Positions 43,299 to 52,022 of a DNA stretch of 64,000 nt are shown piece after piece (position 1 is the first letter of the stretch; each line of letters begins with the position of its first letter). The notes under the pieces were generated by a model that ran no database searches, was not told the origin of the DNA, and saw only the letters and a program-made list of their open reading frames with translations. The stretch is from positions 3,312,001-3,376,000 of the forward strand of contig NZ_CP139247.1 of assembly GCF_034087045.1 (NCBI RefSeq), read 5' to 3'. The translations under genes and the position numbers were made by a program. The DNA is from Chitinophaga sancti. GTDB taxonomy: Bacteria; Bacteroidota; Bacteroidia; Chitinophagales; Chitinophagaceae.

Positions 43299-45626
43299 AT
43301 GAATATGAGTAAGTCTCTTATCATTACCTGTTGTGTGTTATTGTCATGTTTAGGAGCGATTGCACAGGCAAAATTTACTATCAGCGGAACCATCAGATCA
43401 AAGAAAACCGGGGAAACCATTATTGGTGCTACAGTGCACGTAGCAGGTCAATCCATCGGAACTGTCAGCAATGAGTATGGTTTTTATTCCCTTACCCTGC
43501 CCACAGGGACCTATACCATAGAGTTCAGTACGGTGGGGTTGCAACCGGTACAGGAGCAAATTGCGCTGACACGGCATACGATCAGGAATATTTCGCTGGA
43601 CGATGCTGCACAATCATTGAAGTCGGTGACGATTACTGCCAATACCAGGCAACGTAATCTTAGTACCCCCCAAATGGGTATGGAACAACTGACGACAAAG
43701 GAGATGAAGAATATTCCGGTACTGTTGGGAGAAAAGGATGTGTTGAAAACGATCCAGTTACTACCAGGTATTAAATCAGCCGGCGATGGCAACAGTGGTT
43801 TTTATGTACGGGGCGGGGCGGCAGACCAGAACCTGATTTTATTGGATGAAGCACCCGTGTACAATGCTTCGCATCTGTTTGGTTTCTTTTCTACATTTAA
43901 TTCTGATGCCATCAAAGATGTGACGGTATACAAGGGAGGCATGCCTGCTCAATACGGTGGCCGGCTTTCGTCTGTACTGGATATTAAGATGAATGACGGC
44001 AATAACCAGGATTATAATGTGAGTGGGGGCATTGGGTTGATCTCTTCCAAAGTAAATATAGAAGGACCTTTGCAAAAGGACAAGTCTTCTTTTTTAGTAT
44101 CTGCCAGAAGAACGTATGTAGATCTTTTCCTGCGTTTATCAAATGACTCCTCTATCAGGAATAACAGCCTTTATTTTTATGACCTCAATGCCAAGCTGAA
44201 TTACCAGCTGGGCAAACGGGATCGTTTGTTTGCCTCCGGGTATTTCGGGGCGGATAACCTGGTTGTGGGCAATAACTTTGGTTTGAAATGGGGGAATAGC
44301 ACTGGTACCCTGAGATGGAACCATATTTACAGTAGCAAAATGTTTTCCAACACCTCCCTGATCTTTAGTAATTACAATTATAAGATCAATGTAAAGAGTG
44401 GGGCGAACGATGTGAATATCTTCTCGCAGATCCGTGACTGGAACCTGAAGGAGGAACTACAATATTATATCAGCCAGCGACATAACCTGCGTATTGGTTT
44501 CAATACGATTTATCATACCATGCGCCCGGGAGAGATCACATCTTCACAGTTATCTAATTTTAATTCATCCCGTTTGCAACAGCGGTATTCATGGGAGAAT
44601 GCCGTGTATGTATCTGATGTGTGGAAGGCAACGGATAAATTAGATTTATCGTATGGCGCACGCCTTACGGCATTCAGTATACTGGGTGCCGGTGATTTTT
44701 TTAATATAGATGCAGATGGGAATATACTGGATACGCTGCATTATAAGAGTGGCGAGTTTGTGAAAACCTATATTAACCTGGAACCCCGGCTGGCAGTTAG
44801 TTATAAGCTCACGGATATTTCTTCAGTAAAAGCTTCTTATGCACGCAATGTGCAAAACCTGCACCTGATTGCAAACAGTACATCTTCCAGTCCTACCGAT
44901 CGTTGGGTAGCGAGTACGAACATTATCAAACCGGAAATATCAGACCAGGTATCATTGGGTTATTATAAAAACCTGGCTGGGAATAAGTATGAGTTGACAG
45001 TAGAAACCTATTATAAAACCATGCAGCACCAGATCGATTACCGGGATGGGGCAGATGTGCTGAATAATGATGCGATTGAAACACAATTGTTATTTGGGAA
45101 AGGGAGGGCGTATGGCATAGAGTGGCTGTTAAAAAAGAAGACTGGCAGACTGACCGGATGGGTGAGTTATACATTGTCAAAGACACAAAGGAAGATAGAT
45201 GGGATTAACAATGGGGAATGGTATAATGCGCGACAGGACAGAACCCATGATATTGCAGTAGTGGGCATGTACCAGTTGAATGAAAAATGGTCCCTGAGTG
45301 CCAGTTGGGTGTATTATACGGGTGATGCAGTAACTTTTCCCAGTGGTAAATACCTGATCAATAATACAGTGTATTATTACTATACGGAGCGGAATGGCTA
45401 TCGTATGCCGGCTTATCACAGGTTGGATCTGGGAGCGACAAAGCAGTTGCGCAAGCGGGGCAGGTATTCTTCAGAGCTGGCTTTCAGTTTGTATAATGCG
45501 TATGGCAGAGAGAATGCGTATACCATTACCTTCAGGCAGAGTAAGGATGATCCGAATAAGACGGAGGCCGTGAGGACGTCATTGTTCAGGTTTGTACCTT
45601 CTATTTCATACAACTTTAAATTCTAG
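43299..45626 (+). CDS. TonB-dependent receptor with carboxypeptidase-like N-terminal domain
   Basis: 775 residues with a signal peptide (CLGAIAQA). A carboxypeptidase-regulatory-like domain (about 28-110: SGTIRSKKTGETIIGATVHV) is followed by the plug (about 125-235: GNSGFYVRGGAADQNLILLD) and a 22-strand barrel ending in aromatic FKF. It belongs to the smaller FecA/CirA-like type, not SusC. The next gene encodes a DUF4249 lipoprotein, which almost always accompanies this receptor type in Bacteroidota. Ligand unknown; it may be co-regulated with the exporter upstream. Confidence 0.93.
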   Translation: MNMSKSLIITCCVLLSCLGAIAQAKFTISGTIRSKKTGETIIGATVHVAGQSIGTVSNEYGFYSLTLPTGTYTIEFSTVGLQPVQEQIALTRHTIRNISLDDAAQSLKSVTITANTRQRNLSTPQMGMEQLTTKEMKNIPVLLGEKDVLKTIQLLPGIKSAGDGNSGFYVRGGAADQNLILLDEAPVYNASHLFGFFSTFNSDAIKDVTVYKGGMPAQYGGRLSSVLDIKMNDGNNQDYNVSGGIGLISSKVNIEGPLQKDKSSFLVSARRTYVDLFLRLSNDSSIRNNSLYFYDLNAKLNYQLGKRDRLFASGYFGADNLVVGNNFGLKWGNSTGTLRWNHIYSSKMFSNTSLIFSNYNYKINVKSGANDVNIFSQIRDWNLKEELQYYISQRHNLRIGFNTIYHTMRPGEITSSQLSNFNSSRLQQRYSWENAVYVSDVWKATDKLDLSYGARLTAFSILGAGDFFNIDADGNILDTLHYKSGEFVKTYINLEPRLAVSYKLTDISSVKASYARNVQNLHLIANSTSSSPTDRWVASTNIIKPEISDQVSLGYYKNLAGNKYELTVETYYKTMQHQIDYRDGADVLNNDAIETQLLFGKGRAYGIEWLLKKKTGRLTGWVSYTLSKTQRKIDGINNGEWYNARQDRTHDIAVVGMYQLNEKWSLSASWVYYTGDAVTFPSGKYLINNTVYYYYTERNGYRMPAYHRLDLGATKQLRKRGRYSSELAFSLYNAYGRENAYTITFRQSKDDPNKTEAVRTSLFRFVPSISYNFKF

Positions 45627-45631
45627 TGGAG

Positions 45632-46435
45632 ATGAAACAGTTGTTGTATATCGCGATCATATTTGTTTTTGGCGCCTGTCAGAAGGTGATCGATATTGAT
45701 TTGAATAATGCGGCGAAGAAATATGTGATAGAGGGGGTGGTCACGGATGATGTGAATGGTGTGAGTGTGAAGATATCACAGACGATGGATTTTAATGAGG
45801 ATAATACCTTTGAAGGAGTAAGTGGGGCTACGGTGACTATTACTGCTGATAATGCGACGGAGTATGAGTTGCAGGAAACGGCTACAGCCGGGGTGTATAC
45901 AACTACGGGGTTCAAAGGAAGGGTGGGGCATAGTTATAGTATGTATGTGCAGATAGGTACGGATACATTTACGGCGGTATCCACCATGCCGCGGGAGGTG
46001 CATTTTGATAGCCTGGCTTTGGTAGATAGGGTGGTGTTTGGCGAGACCAGAAGGGTGCCGGCAGTGTATTATACAGATCCGGAAGGGAAGGGGAATTCCT
46101 ATCATTTTGTGGAGTGGCACAATGGGGTGCAGGAGAGTACTATATTTGTAAGGAATGATGAGAATACAGATGGGAAGAGTTTGAGTATACAGCTGGTATC
46201 GTTCAGTAGTGACAGTGATGATGATGATAAGCAGATAAAGGCGGGGGATACGGTCTCGGTAGAGATGCAGTGTATAGATCCCGTGGTGTATAAATACTGG
46301 TATAGTCTGGATGCGGGTGCGACAGGAGAGGGACAGAGTGCTACGCCGGCAAATCCGGTAACGAATATAACAGGGGGAGCATTGGGGTATTTTAGTGCGC
46401 ATAGTGTGCAGACGAGGACGATAGTGGCGGAGTAG
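45632..46435 (+). CDS. DUF4249 family lipoprotein, partner of the TonB receptor
   Basis: 267 residues from the ATG at 45632; a GTG at 45626 overlapping the receptor stop is an alternative. Lipoprotein signal IAIIFVFGAC (Cys about 16). Family features: VIDIDLNNAAKKYVIEGVVT, beta-rich domain with GVSGATVTI and FKGRVGHSYSMYV, then MPREVHFDSL, and C-terminal NPVTNITGGALGYFSAHS. Its role is taken to be SusD-like help to the receptor, not proven. Starts 5 bp after the receptor's stop codon. Confidence 0.9.
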   Translation: MKQLLYIAIIFVFGACQKVIDIDLNNAAKKYVIEGVVTDDVNGVSVKISQTMDFNEDNTFEGVSGATVTITADNATEYELQETATAGVYTTTGFKGRVGHSYSMYVQIGTDTFTAVSTMPREVHFDSLALVDRVVFGETRRVPAVYYTDPEGKGNSYHFVEWHNGVQESTIFVRNDENTDGKSLSIQLVSFSSDSDDDDKQIKAGDTVSVEMQCIDPVVYKYWYSLDAGATGEGQSATPANPVTNITGGALGYFSAHSVQTRTIVAE

Positions 46436-46513
46436 ATAAGCCCATCTTCCCTGCTGCCGCAGGTCAGAATAATCTAATATGACTTTTATCATCCCCTCAT
46501 AATGTAGATTTAG

Positions 46514-46521
46514 TAGCTTTG
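46514..46521 (+). promoter_or_regulatory. -7 promoter box TAGCTTTG of cydAB
   Basis: Exact TAnnTTTG match, 23 bp before the cydA ATG at 46545. Confidence 0.55.
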
Positions 46522-46544
46522 ACCCGTAATAACTCATTGCGCCA

Positions 46545-47867
46545 ATGAACGATTTTCTAGCAGCCAGATCACAAATGGCTTTATCGTTAGGTTTTCATAT
46601 TGTCTTTTCCTGTATAGGCATGGTCATGCCTTTCTTTATGGCCGTCGCTCACTTCCTCTACATCCGCACAGGCAATGATATCTATAAGAACATCACCCGT
46701 GCATGGAGCAAGGGCGTAGCCATTTTCTTCGCCACCGGCGCTGTATCCGGCACCGTACTCTCCTTCGAACTCGGCCTTCTCTGGCCTGAATTCATGAAGC
46801 ACGCCGGCCCGATCTTCGGCATGCCCTTCTCCTTAGAAGGTACCGCCTTTTTCATCGAAGCGATCGCTCTCGGTTTCTTCCTCTATGGCTGGGGACGATT
46901 CAATCCCTGGTTTCACTGGATCACCGGTGTGGTTGTAGGTATCAGCGGGTTAGTATCCGGTATCCTGGTAGTTGCTGCCAATGCCTGGATGAACAGTCCG
47001 GCAGGATTCGATTTCGTAAATGGACAATACCTGAATATAGATCCGATCAAAGCGATGTTCAATGACGCCTGGTTTTCACAGGCACTGCATATGTGTATTG
47101 CGGCATTTGCTGCAACCGGTTTTGCTGTAGCTGGTATCCATGCCCTCATGATCTTAAGAAAAAGGAACATCGCCTTTCATACCACCGCTTTCAGAATACC
47201 CGCTTTATTCGCCTGTATAGCAGCCCTGCTGCAACCACTGAGCGGAGATATCTCTGCAAAAGACGTTGCACGCAGACAACCTGCAAAGCTGGCTGCTATG
47301 GAAGCCCATTTTAAGACCGAAGCAGCGTCTCCGCTGGTAATTGGGGGTATACCAGACCCAGTGGCAAAAGAGGTGAAATATGGGCTTGAAATACCCGGTT
47401 TACTGAGCTTTATGGTGCATAATGATTTCCATACCCCTGTAACAGGGTTGGATCAGATACCTGAAAATGATCAGCCCCCGGTTGCAATTACACACTACGC
47501 CTTCCAGATCATGGTGGGATTGGGGATGGTGATGCTGTTGATCTCCGTTTGTTATTTCGTAGCCATTATCAAGAAAAAGAGCTGGCTCAGAATGTCGTGG
47601 TTGCTACGCCTGTTCGTCATCGCCACACCGATGGGATTCATTGCCGTAGAAGCTGGTTGGACAGTGACGGAAGTCGGCAGACAACCATGGATTATAAATG
47701 GTGTGATGCGGACGGCTGATGCAGTGACGCCCATGCCGGGGATTGTTTATTCCTTCTACATCTTTACAGCAGTGTATATTTCATTGTCCCTGATCGTGAC
47801 ATTCCTGTTGTACAGACAGATCCGCATGGTACCTGAGATTTATGATATTCAAACGCCTGCTTTATGA
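46545..47867 (+). CDS. cydA: Cytochrome bd ubiquinol/menaquinol oxidase subunit I
   Basis: 440 residues, nine membrane segments. Family marks: R-S-Q-M-A-L-SLGFHI with the first heme ligand His near residue 18, GTVLSFELGLLWPEFM, ALHMCIAAFAATGF with the second His, and the GRQPW motif (here EVGRQPWIING). The Q loop is short (CIO-like), so the protein is about 80 residues shorter than E. coli CydA. It is the heme-bearing subunit of a high-affinity oxygen reductase of the inner membrane. The cydB start overlaps its end by 4 bp. Confidence 0.95.
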   Translation: MNDFLAARSQMALSLGFHIVFSCIGMVMPFFMAVAHFLYIRTGNDIYKNITRAWSKGVAIFFATGAVSGTVLSFELGLLWPEFMKHAGPIFGMPFSLEGTAFFIEAIALGFFLYGWGRFNPWFHWITGVVVGISGLVSGILVVAANAWMNSPAGFDFVNGQYLNIDPIKAMFNDAWFSQALHMCIAAFAATGFAVAGIHALMILRKRNIAFHTTAFRIPALFACIAALLQPLSGDISAKDVARRQPAKLAAMEAHFKTEAASPLVIGGIPDPVAKEVKYGLEIPGLLSFMVHNDFHTPVTGLDQIPENDQPPVAITHYAFQIMVGLGMVMLLISVCYFVAIIKKKSWLRMSWLLRLFVIATPMGFIAVEAGWTVTEVGRQPWIINGVMRTADAVTPMPGIVYSFYIFTAVYISLSLIVTFLLYRQIRMVPEIYDIQTPAL

Positions 47868-48880
47868 TATTTGTAGTAATGGCTTATTTATGGGCTGCCA
47901 TCCTGTTGTATATATTGTTGGGAGGAGCTGATTTTGGTGCAGGGATCATAGAATTATTTACTTCGGAAAAGAACAAGGCATATACACGCAATACCATGTA
48001 CCAGGCCATCGGGCCTATATGGGAAGCCAACCATATGTGGCTGATCATTGCTATCGTGGTATTGTTTGTAGGTTTTCCGGAAATTTATACGACCGTATCC
48101 ACACACCTGCATATACCACTTGTGATCATGCTGTTTGGCATCATTGCCCGTGGTACGGCATTTACCTTCAGACACTACGATGCTGTGAAGGATAATATGC
48201 AAAAGGTGTACAACCGCATCTTTGTATATTCCAGTTTCGTCACGCCTTTCTTTTTGGGGGTGATCGCAGGTAGTGCGGTATCTGGTAGAATAGATCCGGG
48301 GGCAAATGATTTTCTGCATGCGTATGTATATACCTGGTTCAATTGGTTCTCTGTTACAGTTGGATTTTTTACCGTAGCGATCTGTGGTTATCTCGCGGCT
48401 ATATTCATCATTGGCGAAACTGATGACGATAACAGTCGTGTACGTTTTATCAGGAAGGCCAGGCAGATGAATGTGGCGGCAGCGGTATTTGGGGCATTGG
48501 TATTCTGGGCGGCACATGCAGAGAACATCCCTTTGGATAAATGGATGTTTGATAATCCGATCGGGATCATTGCCATTATTACGGCAGTATTATCACTTGT
48601 GCTATTATGGTATTTGTTGCTGAAAAAAGGTAAGGTTATCATCATTCGTGTATTGGCAGGTTTTCAGGTCACGATGATCTTACTGGCGATAACGATCCGG
48701 CACTATCCGAATATTGTGATCTTAAAAGGAGGGAAGTATTTGTCTTTGTTGGAGCATGCCGGACAGGAGAAGACGATTCATTCACTGGGTATGGCGTTGT
48801 TGTTGGGAAGTATATTGATATTGCCTGCGTTATTTTATTTGTTGTATAGTTTCAGGAAGGGTGAGGCGATAGAGCATTAA
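47864..48880 (+). CDS. cydB: Cytochrome bd oxidase subunit II
   Basis: 338 residues, about eight or nine membrane segments. CydB marks: LLGGADFGAGIIELF, then the highly conserved AIGPIWEANHMWLI and the later RGTAFTFRHYD. It stabilises the heme site of CydA. Its ATG overlaps the cydA stop (ATGA), so the two subunits are made together. A terminator follows at 48888-48919. There is no cydX-like or cydDC gene nearby. Confidence 0.95.
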   Translation: MIFVVMAYLWAAILLYILLGGADFGAGIIELFTSEKNKAYTRNTMYQAIGPIWEANHMWLIIAIVVLFVGFPEIYTTVSTHLHIPLVIMLFGIIARGTAFTFRHYDAVKDNMQKVYNRIFVYSSFVTPFFLGVIAGSAVSGRIDPGANDFLHAYVYTWFNWFSVTVGFFTVAICGYLAAIFIIGETDDDNSRVRFIRKARQMNVAAAVFGALVFWAAHAENIPLDKWMFDNPIGIIAIITAVLSLVLLWYLLLKKGKVIIIRVLAGFQVTMILLAITIRHYPNIVILKGGKYLSLLEHAGQEKTIHSLGMALLLGSILILPALFYLLYSFRKGEAIEH

Positions 48881-48887
48881 AGGAAGA

Positions 48888-48919
48888 GGGGGCAGTTCAT
48901 CGAAATGTGAAATGCCCCC
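48888..48919 (+). terminator. Terminator of cydAB
   Basis: GGGGGCA and TGCCCCC pair with an inner TTCA/TGAA extension; followed by GCTTTGTTATTTTT. Starts 8 bp after the cydB stop. Confidence 0.75.
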
Positions 48920-48980
48920 GCTTTGTTATTTTTCGAGATTACACCTGGCATGTCTTTTTCGTAACTCATCCAGTGTCGAC

Positions 48981-49730
48981 TTACAAAAACATCCCCCCAC
49001 TCGCCTCCACGCGCTGTGCATTCACCCACCTCGCCTGATCACTACATAAAAACGCCACAACCTCACCTATATCCTCTGCCACACCAGCCCTGCCCAATGC
49101 CGTATTAGCTGCCACCATCTTATTCAACTCAGCATTATCTCTCACCACACCACCACCGAAATCCGTCTGTATCGCACCCGGTGCGATCGTATTCACCCGA
49201 ATCCCCCTGCTACCCAACTCCTTCGCCTGATAACGTGTCAATACTTCTATTGCTCCCTTCATAGCCGCATACGCACTACTACCCGGAATCGTAAACCGCG
49301 CCAGTCCTGTAGACACATTGATGATCACTCCACCATCAGCCAGCAGTGGTAATAATTTCTGTGTGAGGAAAAACGGTCCTTTGAGATGAATATTCATTAT
49401 CTCATCAAACTGCGCCTCTGTTGTTTCTGCAAAACTGGCGTGCAGACCAATGCCCGCATTGTTAATCAGGTAATTGAATTGTGTAGCCTGAAATGTATCT
49501 TTCAGGATAGCTGTAAATGTAGTGATGAAGTGATCAAAGGAACTAACAATCGCTGTATTCAATTGCAATACAGCTGCACGTTGTCCAAGTTTTTGTATCT
49601 CAGCAGCTACAGCGTCTGCTTCTGTTTTATTACTGTTGTACGTAAGGATAATATCCACGCCTTTTTTAGCGAGGCTCAATGCCATATCCTTCCCTAATCC
49701 ACGGCTGCCGCCGGTGATAAATGCTATCAT
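48981..49730 (-). CDS. Short-chain dehydrogenase/reductase (SDR)
   Basis: 249 residues. Classical SDR motifs: TGGSRGLG (cofactor binding, 6-13), NNAG (about 92-95), catalytic Ser in VSTG, YAAMK with the Tyr/Lys pair (about 154-158), and IRVNTIAPGAIQTDF. No basic residue after the glycine motif that would clearly fix NADPH over NADH; SNKTEAD in the second strand fits NADP. Substrate unknown. The AraC-type regulator 52 bp upstream on the same strand probably controls it. Confidence 0.93.
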   Translation of the reverse strand: MIAFITGGSRGLGKDMALSLAKKGVDIILTYNSNKTEADAVAAEIQKLGQRAAVLQLNTAIVSSFDHFITTFTAILKDTFQATQFNYLINNAGIGLHASFAETTEAQFDEIMNIHLKGPFFLTQKLLPLLADGGVIINVSTGLARFTIPGSSAYAAMKGAIEVLTRYQAKELGSRGIRVNTIAPGAIQTDFGGGVVRDNAELNKMVAANTALGRAGVAEDIGEVVAFLCSDQARWVNAQRVEASGGMFL

Positions 49731-49782
49731 GATGTCGATTTTTGTAAAACAAAGGTATCAACAACCAGACCAGCGAAAATGA

Positions 49783-50166
49783 TCAATACTTCAGTATTTT
49801 GCTTTTGCGATATTGCAGTGGGGTTATACCCGTCAGGTTTTTAAAAAAACGGTTGAAGTTGGTCGGCTCCGGAAACCCAAATGTATTCCCGATATCCGCT
49901 ACGCTGAGTGTGGTAGTTTCCAACATTTTCTTGGCCTCAAGAATGACCCTGTCTTCCATGATCTCACAGGGAGAAGTATTCAATGTTAATTTGATGGTAT
50001 TCGTCAGGTGTACCGGTGCAATATGCATACGGGCTGCAAAGTCACTCGGTTTGTACCGTTCTTCTGTCCGGCCCTGTAGCAGGTCATCCAGGTGGGCATC
50101 CACCAGTTGCATAAATACTGCCGTGATTTCATCCTTGCGTGATAGTATTTTTTCCGGAATAGGCAT
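49783..50166 (-). CDS. AraC family regulator consisting of the DNA-binding domain only
   Basis: 127 residues, much shorter than the 250-300 of typical AraC proteins. Two helix-turn-helix motifs: RYKPSDFAARMHIAPVHLTN and LSVADIGNTFGFPEPTNFNR, then the signature FKNLTGITPLQYRK. The N-terminal sensor is lacking; the start MPIPEKILSRKDEI is close to the first helix. The region upstream (50167-50453) could encode the missing part only in other frames that are shared with tlpA, so I take the gene to be complete. It is divergent from the TlpA-like gene. Confidence 0.88.
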   Translation of the reverse strand: MPIPEKILSRKDEITAVFMQLVDAHLDDLLQGRTEERYKPSDFAARMHIAPVHLTNTIKLTLNTSPCEIMEDRVILEAKKMLETTTLSVADIGNTFGFPEPTNFNRFFKNLTGITPLQYRKSKILKY

Positions 50167-50178
50167 GCTACAAAGTTA

Positions 50179-50186
50179 TATATTTG
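50179..50186 (+). promoter_or_regulatory. -7 box TATATTTG directly before the TlpA-like ATG
   Basis: Exact TAnnTTTG match ending 6 bp before the ATG at 50193; the mRNA would start within a few bases of the ATG. Confidence 0.55.
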
Positions 50187-50192
50187 TCCATC

Positions 50193-50711
50193 ATGAAGCA
50201 CGCTTTTCTCCTTTTCATATTGGGAATCTGCTCCCTCCATACCTTTGCCCAACAAACAGACCCACCAATTGGTGATTTCAGGACCATTATCGGCCAACAG
50301 GTTCCTTCCTTTTCCTTTGAGATAGAAAAGGGTAAAAAAGCCAATATCAGGGATTATAAGGGTAAATATGTGCTGATCAACTTCTTTGCCACTTGGTGCC
50401 CTCCCTGCAACCAGGAACTCCCGCTCGCACAAAAGCAGGTATGGGAAAAACACAAAGACAACCCAAAGTTTGCTTTTATTGTATTCGGGAGGGAAGAGGG
50501 CTGGGAAAAACTAGACCCGTTCAGGGAAAAGAAAGGATTTACTTTCCCCCTGCTCCCCGACCTGGACAGAAGCATTTTCTCCCTGTTCGCACCAAACGGT
50601 ATTCCCAGGAATGTAGTCATTGATCCTGCAGGCAAGATCATCTACCAGAGCTTTGGCTATGAAGAAGCGGAGTTCAATAAACTGGTGAAACTGATCGACA
50701 GCAAACTATGA
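50193..50711 (+). CDS. TlpA/ResA-like secreted thioredoxin
   Basis: 172 residues from the ATG at 50193; a TTG start at 50184 is unlikely. Signal peptide ends LHTFAQ. The catalytic FFATWCPPCNQELP gives C69-x-x-C72 in a periplasmic thioredoxin fold. It probably reduces disulfides in the cell envelope. The stop codon overlaps the convergent threonine synthase-like gene by 6 bp. Confidence 0.92.
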   Translation: MKHAFLLFILGICSLHTFAQQTDPPIGDFRTIIGQQVPSFSFEIEKGKKANIRDYKGKYVLINFFATWCPPCNQELPLAQKQVWEKHKDNPKFAFIVFGREEGWEKLDPFREKKGFTFPLLPDLDRSIFSLFAPNGIPRNVVIDPAGKIIYQSFGYEEAEFNKLVKLIDSKL

Positions 50712-51866
50712 TCTGTACTTATACCAGGACCCGGTATTAAACAACAACACATTTTCTCCTTCCTGGATCCAGCCATCTGCGACCAGGTGCTGCATGGCCA
50801 TATAAGTCGCACTGCCCTCCGGTGATAATAACAACCCTTCTGTTGACGCAATGTTGCGCATCCCGATAGTGATTTCTGTTTCTGTCACGGTGAGTGCTGT
50901 ACCATTGCTCTGTTGCAATACATCCATCATCAGGTCTTTGGCAAATGGTGTAGGTACTGCCAGCCCGTAGGCAATAGAAGGCGTAGCACAGAAATCGGTA
51001 GGAATGGCGCCCTGCTGGAACAGTTGTACCACCGGGTCACAATTCGCAGATTGTACTACCACCATCCGGGGCAGTTTGCCCGTCAGCCAACCCAGTTGTT
51101 TCATTTCGGCAAATGCCTTCCACATGCCAATCAATCCGGTGCCGCCACCGGTAGGGTAGATGATGACATCAGGCAGTTGCCAGTGAAACTGTTCGGCAAT
51201 CTCGTACCCCATAGTTTTCTTGCCTTCCAGCCGGTAAGGCTCTTTCAGCGTAGACATATCAAAACCACCGGTTTGTGCTACCAGTTGCTGGGCGCGCCGC
51301 CCGCAATCACTGATCAGCCCATCTACAAGAATGAGCTCTGCACCATACATGCGGCATTCTGTCTGCAGGGTGAGCGGCGTATGGCGGGGCATGACCACCG
51401 TCGCTTTCATGCCAGCTTTGGCACAATAAGCACTCAGCGCTCCTCCGGCATTACCCGCTGTGGGAATGATACAATGGTTGATACCCAGCTCTTTGGCCTT
51501 AGACACAGCCACGCTGATACCCCTGGCTTTGAAGGAGCCGGTCGGGTTCACGCTTTCATCCTTGAGCTGGATGTTCACCTCATGTTGATGGCTGAGGGCA
51601 GAGAGGGTATACAAGGGCGTACCGCCTTCGCCCAGACTAACGATGTTTTGTTCTTCAAAAACGGGGAGTAACCGGTTGTATCGCCAGATGGTGTGGTAAT
51701 TGATGTCAACAACCTGGTGCAAAGGCTGGTCCAGCCTGTAACGGGTAAAAAGCGGCTGATTACAGCAGGTAGCGTAAGATTGTACATCGCCGATGTTGTA
51801 TAACCGCCCACAATTGGGGCACTGTAGTGCCGTGGCGAGCGAGGTGCTGTGTTGGGTTATATGCAT
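50706..51866 (-). CDS. Threonine synthase-like PLP enzyme
   Basis: 386 residues from the ATG at 51866; the frame upstream to 51998 is long but lacks conserved sequence. An N-terminal zinc-ribbon-like segment (ALQCPNCGRLYNIG, TCC) is followed by the PLP fold type II domain: LKDESVNPTGSFKARG with K113, NAGGALSAYCAKAG, and TGGGTGLIGMWKAF. Short fold (monomer type) fits threonine synthase, which converts O-phosphohomoserine to threonine. No other threonine genes are nearby, so another beta-elimination or replacement role is possible. Confidence 0.85.
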   Translation of the reverse strand: MHITQHSTSLATALQCPNCGRLYNIGDVQSYATCCNQPLFTRYRLDQPLHQVVDINYHTIWRYNRLLPVFEEQNIVSLGEGGTPLYTLSALSHQHEVNIQLKDESVNPTGSFKARGISVAVSKAKELGINHCIIPTAGNAGGALSAYCAKAGMKATVVMPRHTPLTLQTECRMYGAELILVDGLISDCGRRAQQLVAQTGGFDMSTLKEPYRLEGKKTMGYEIAEQFHWQLPDVIIYPTGGGTGLIGMWKAFAEMKQLGWLTGKLPRMVVVQSANCDPVVQLFQQGAIPTDFCATPSIAYGLAVPTPFAKDLMMDVLQQSNGTALTVTETEITIGMRNIASTEGLLLSPEGSATYMAMQHLVADGWIQEGENVLLFNTGSWYKYRS

Positions 51867-51958
51867 AGACTTAATTGGGGTGTGGGGTAACAAAGTAACA
51901 ATGGTGTATCTTCTGACTAAAGTTATGCAGAAAGGCTGCAAATTGATTGCTGTTAACA

Positions 51959-52005
51959 CAAAAAAAAGCCGGTCATGGCCGGAAGAAAATCCAACCATGA
52001 CCAGG
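51959..52005 (-). terminator. Terminator of the macroglobulin/plug operon
   Basis: On the minus strand GGCCTGGTCATGG and CCATGACCGGC pair (one bulge) with a loop of about 16 bases, followed by eight T. It lies 21 bp beyond the stop codon at 52023. Confidence 0.85.
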
Positions 52006-52022
52006 CCATAAGGTTCCCTCTT

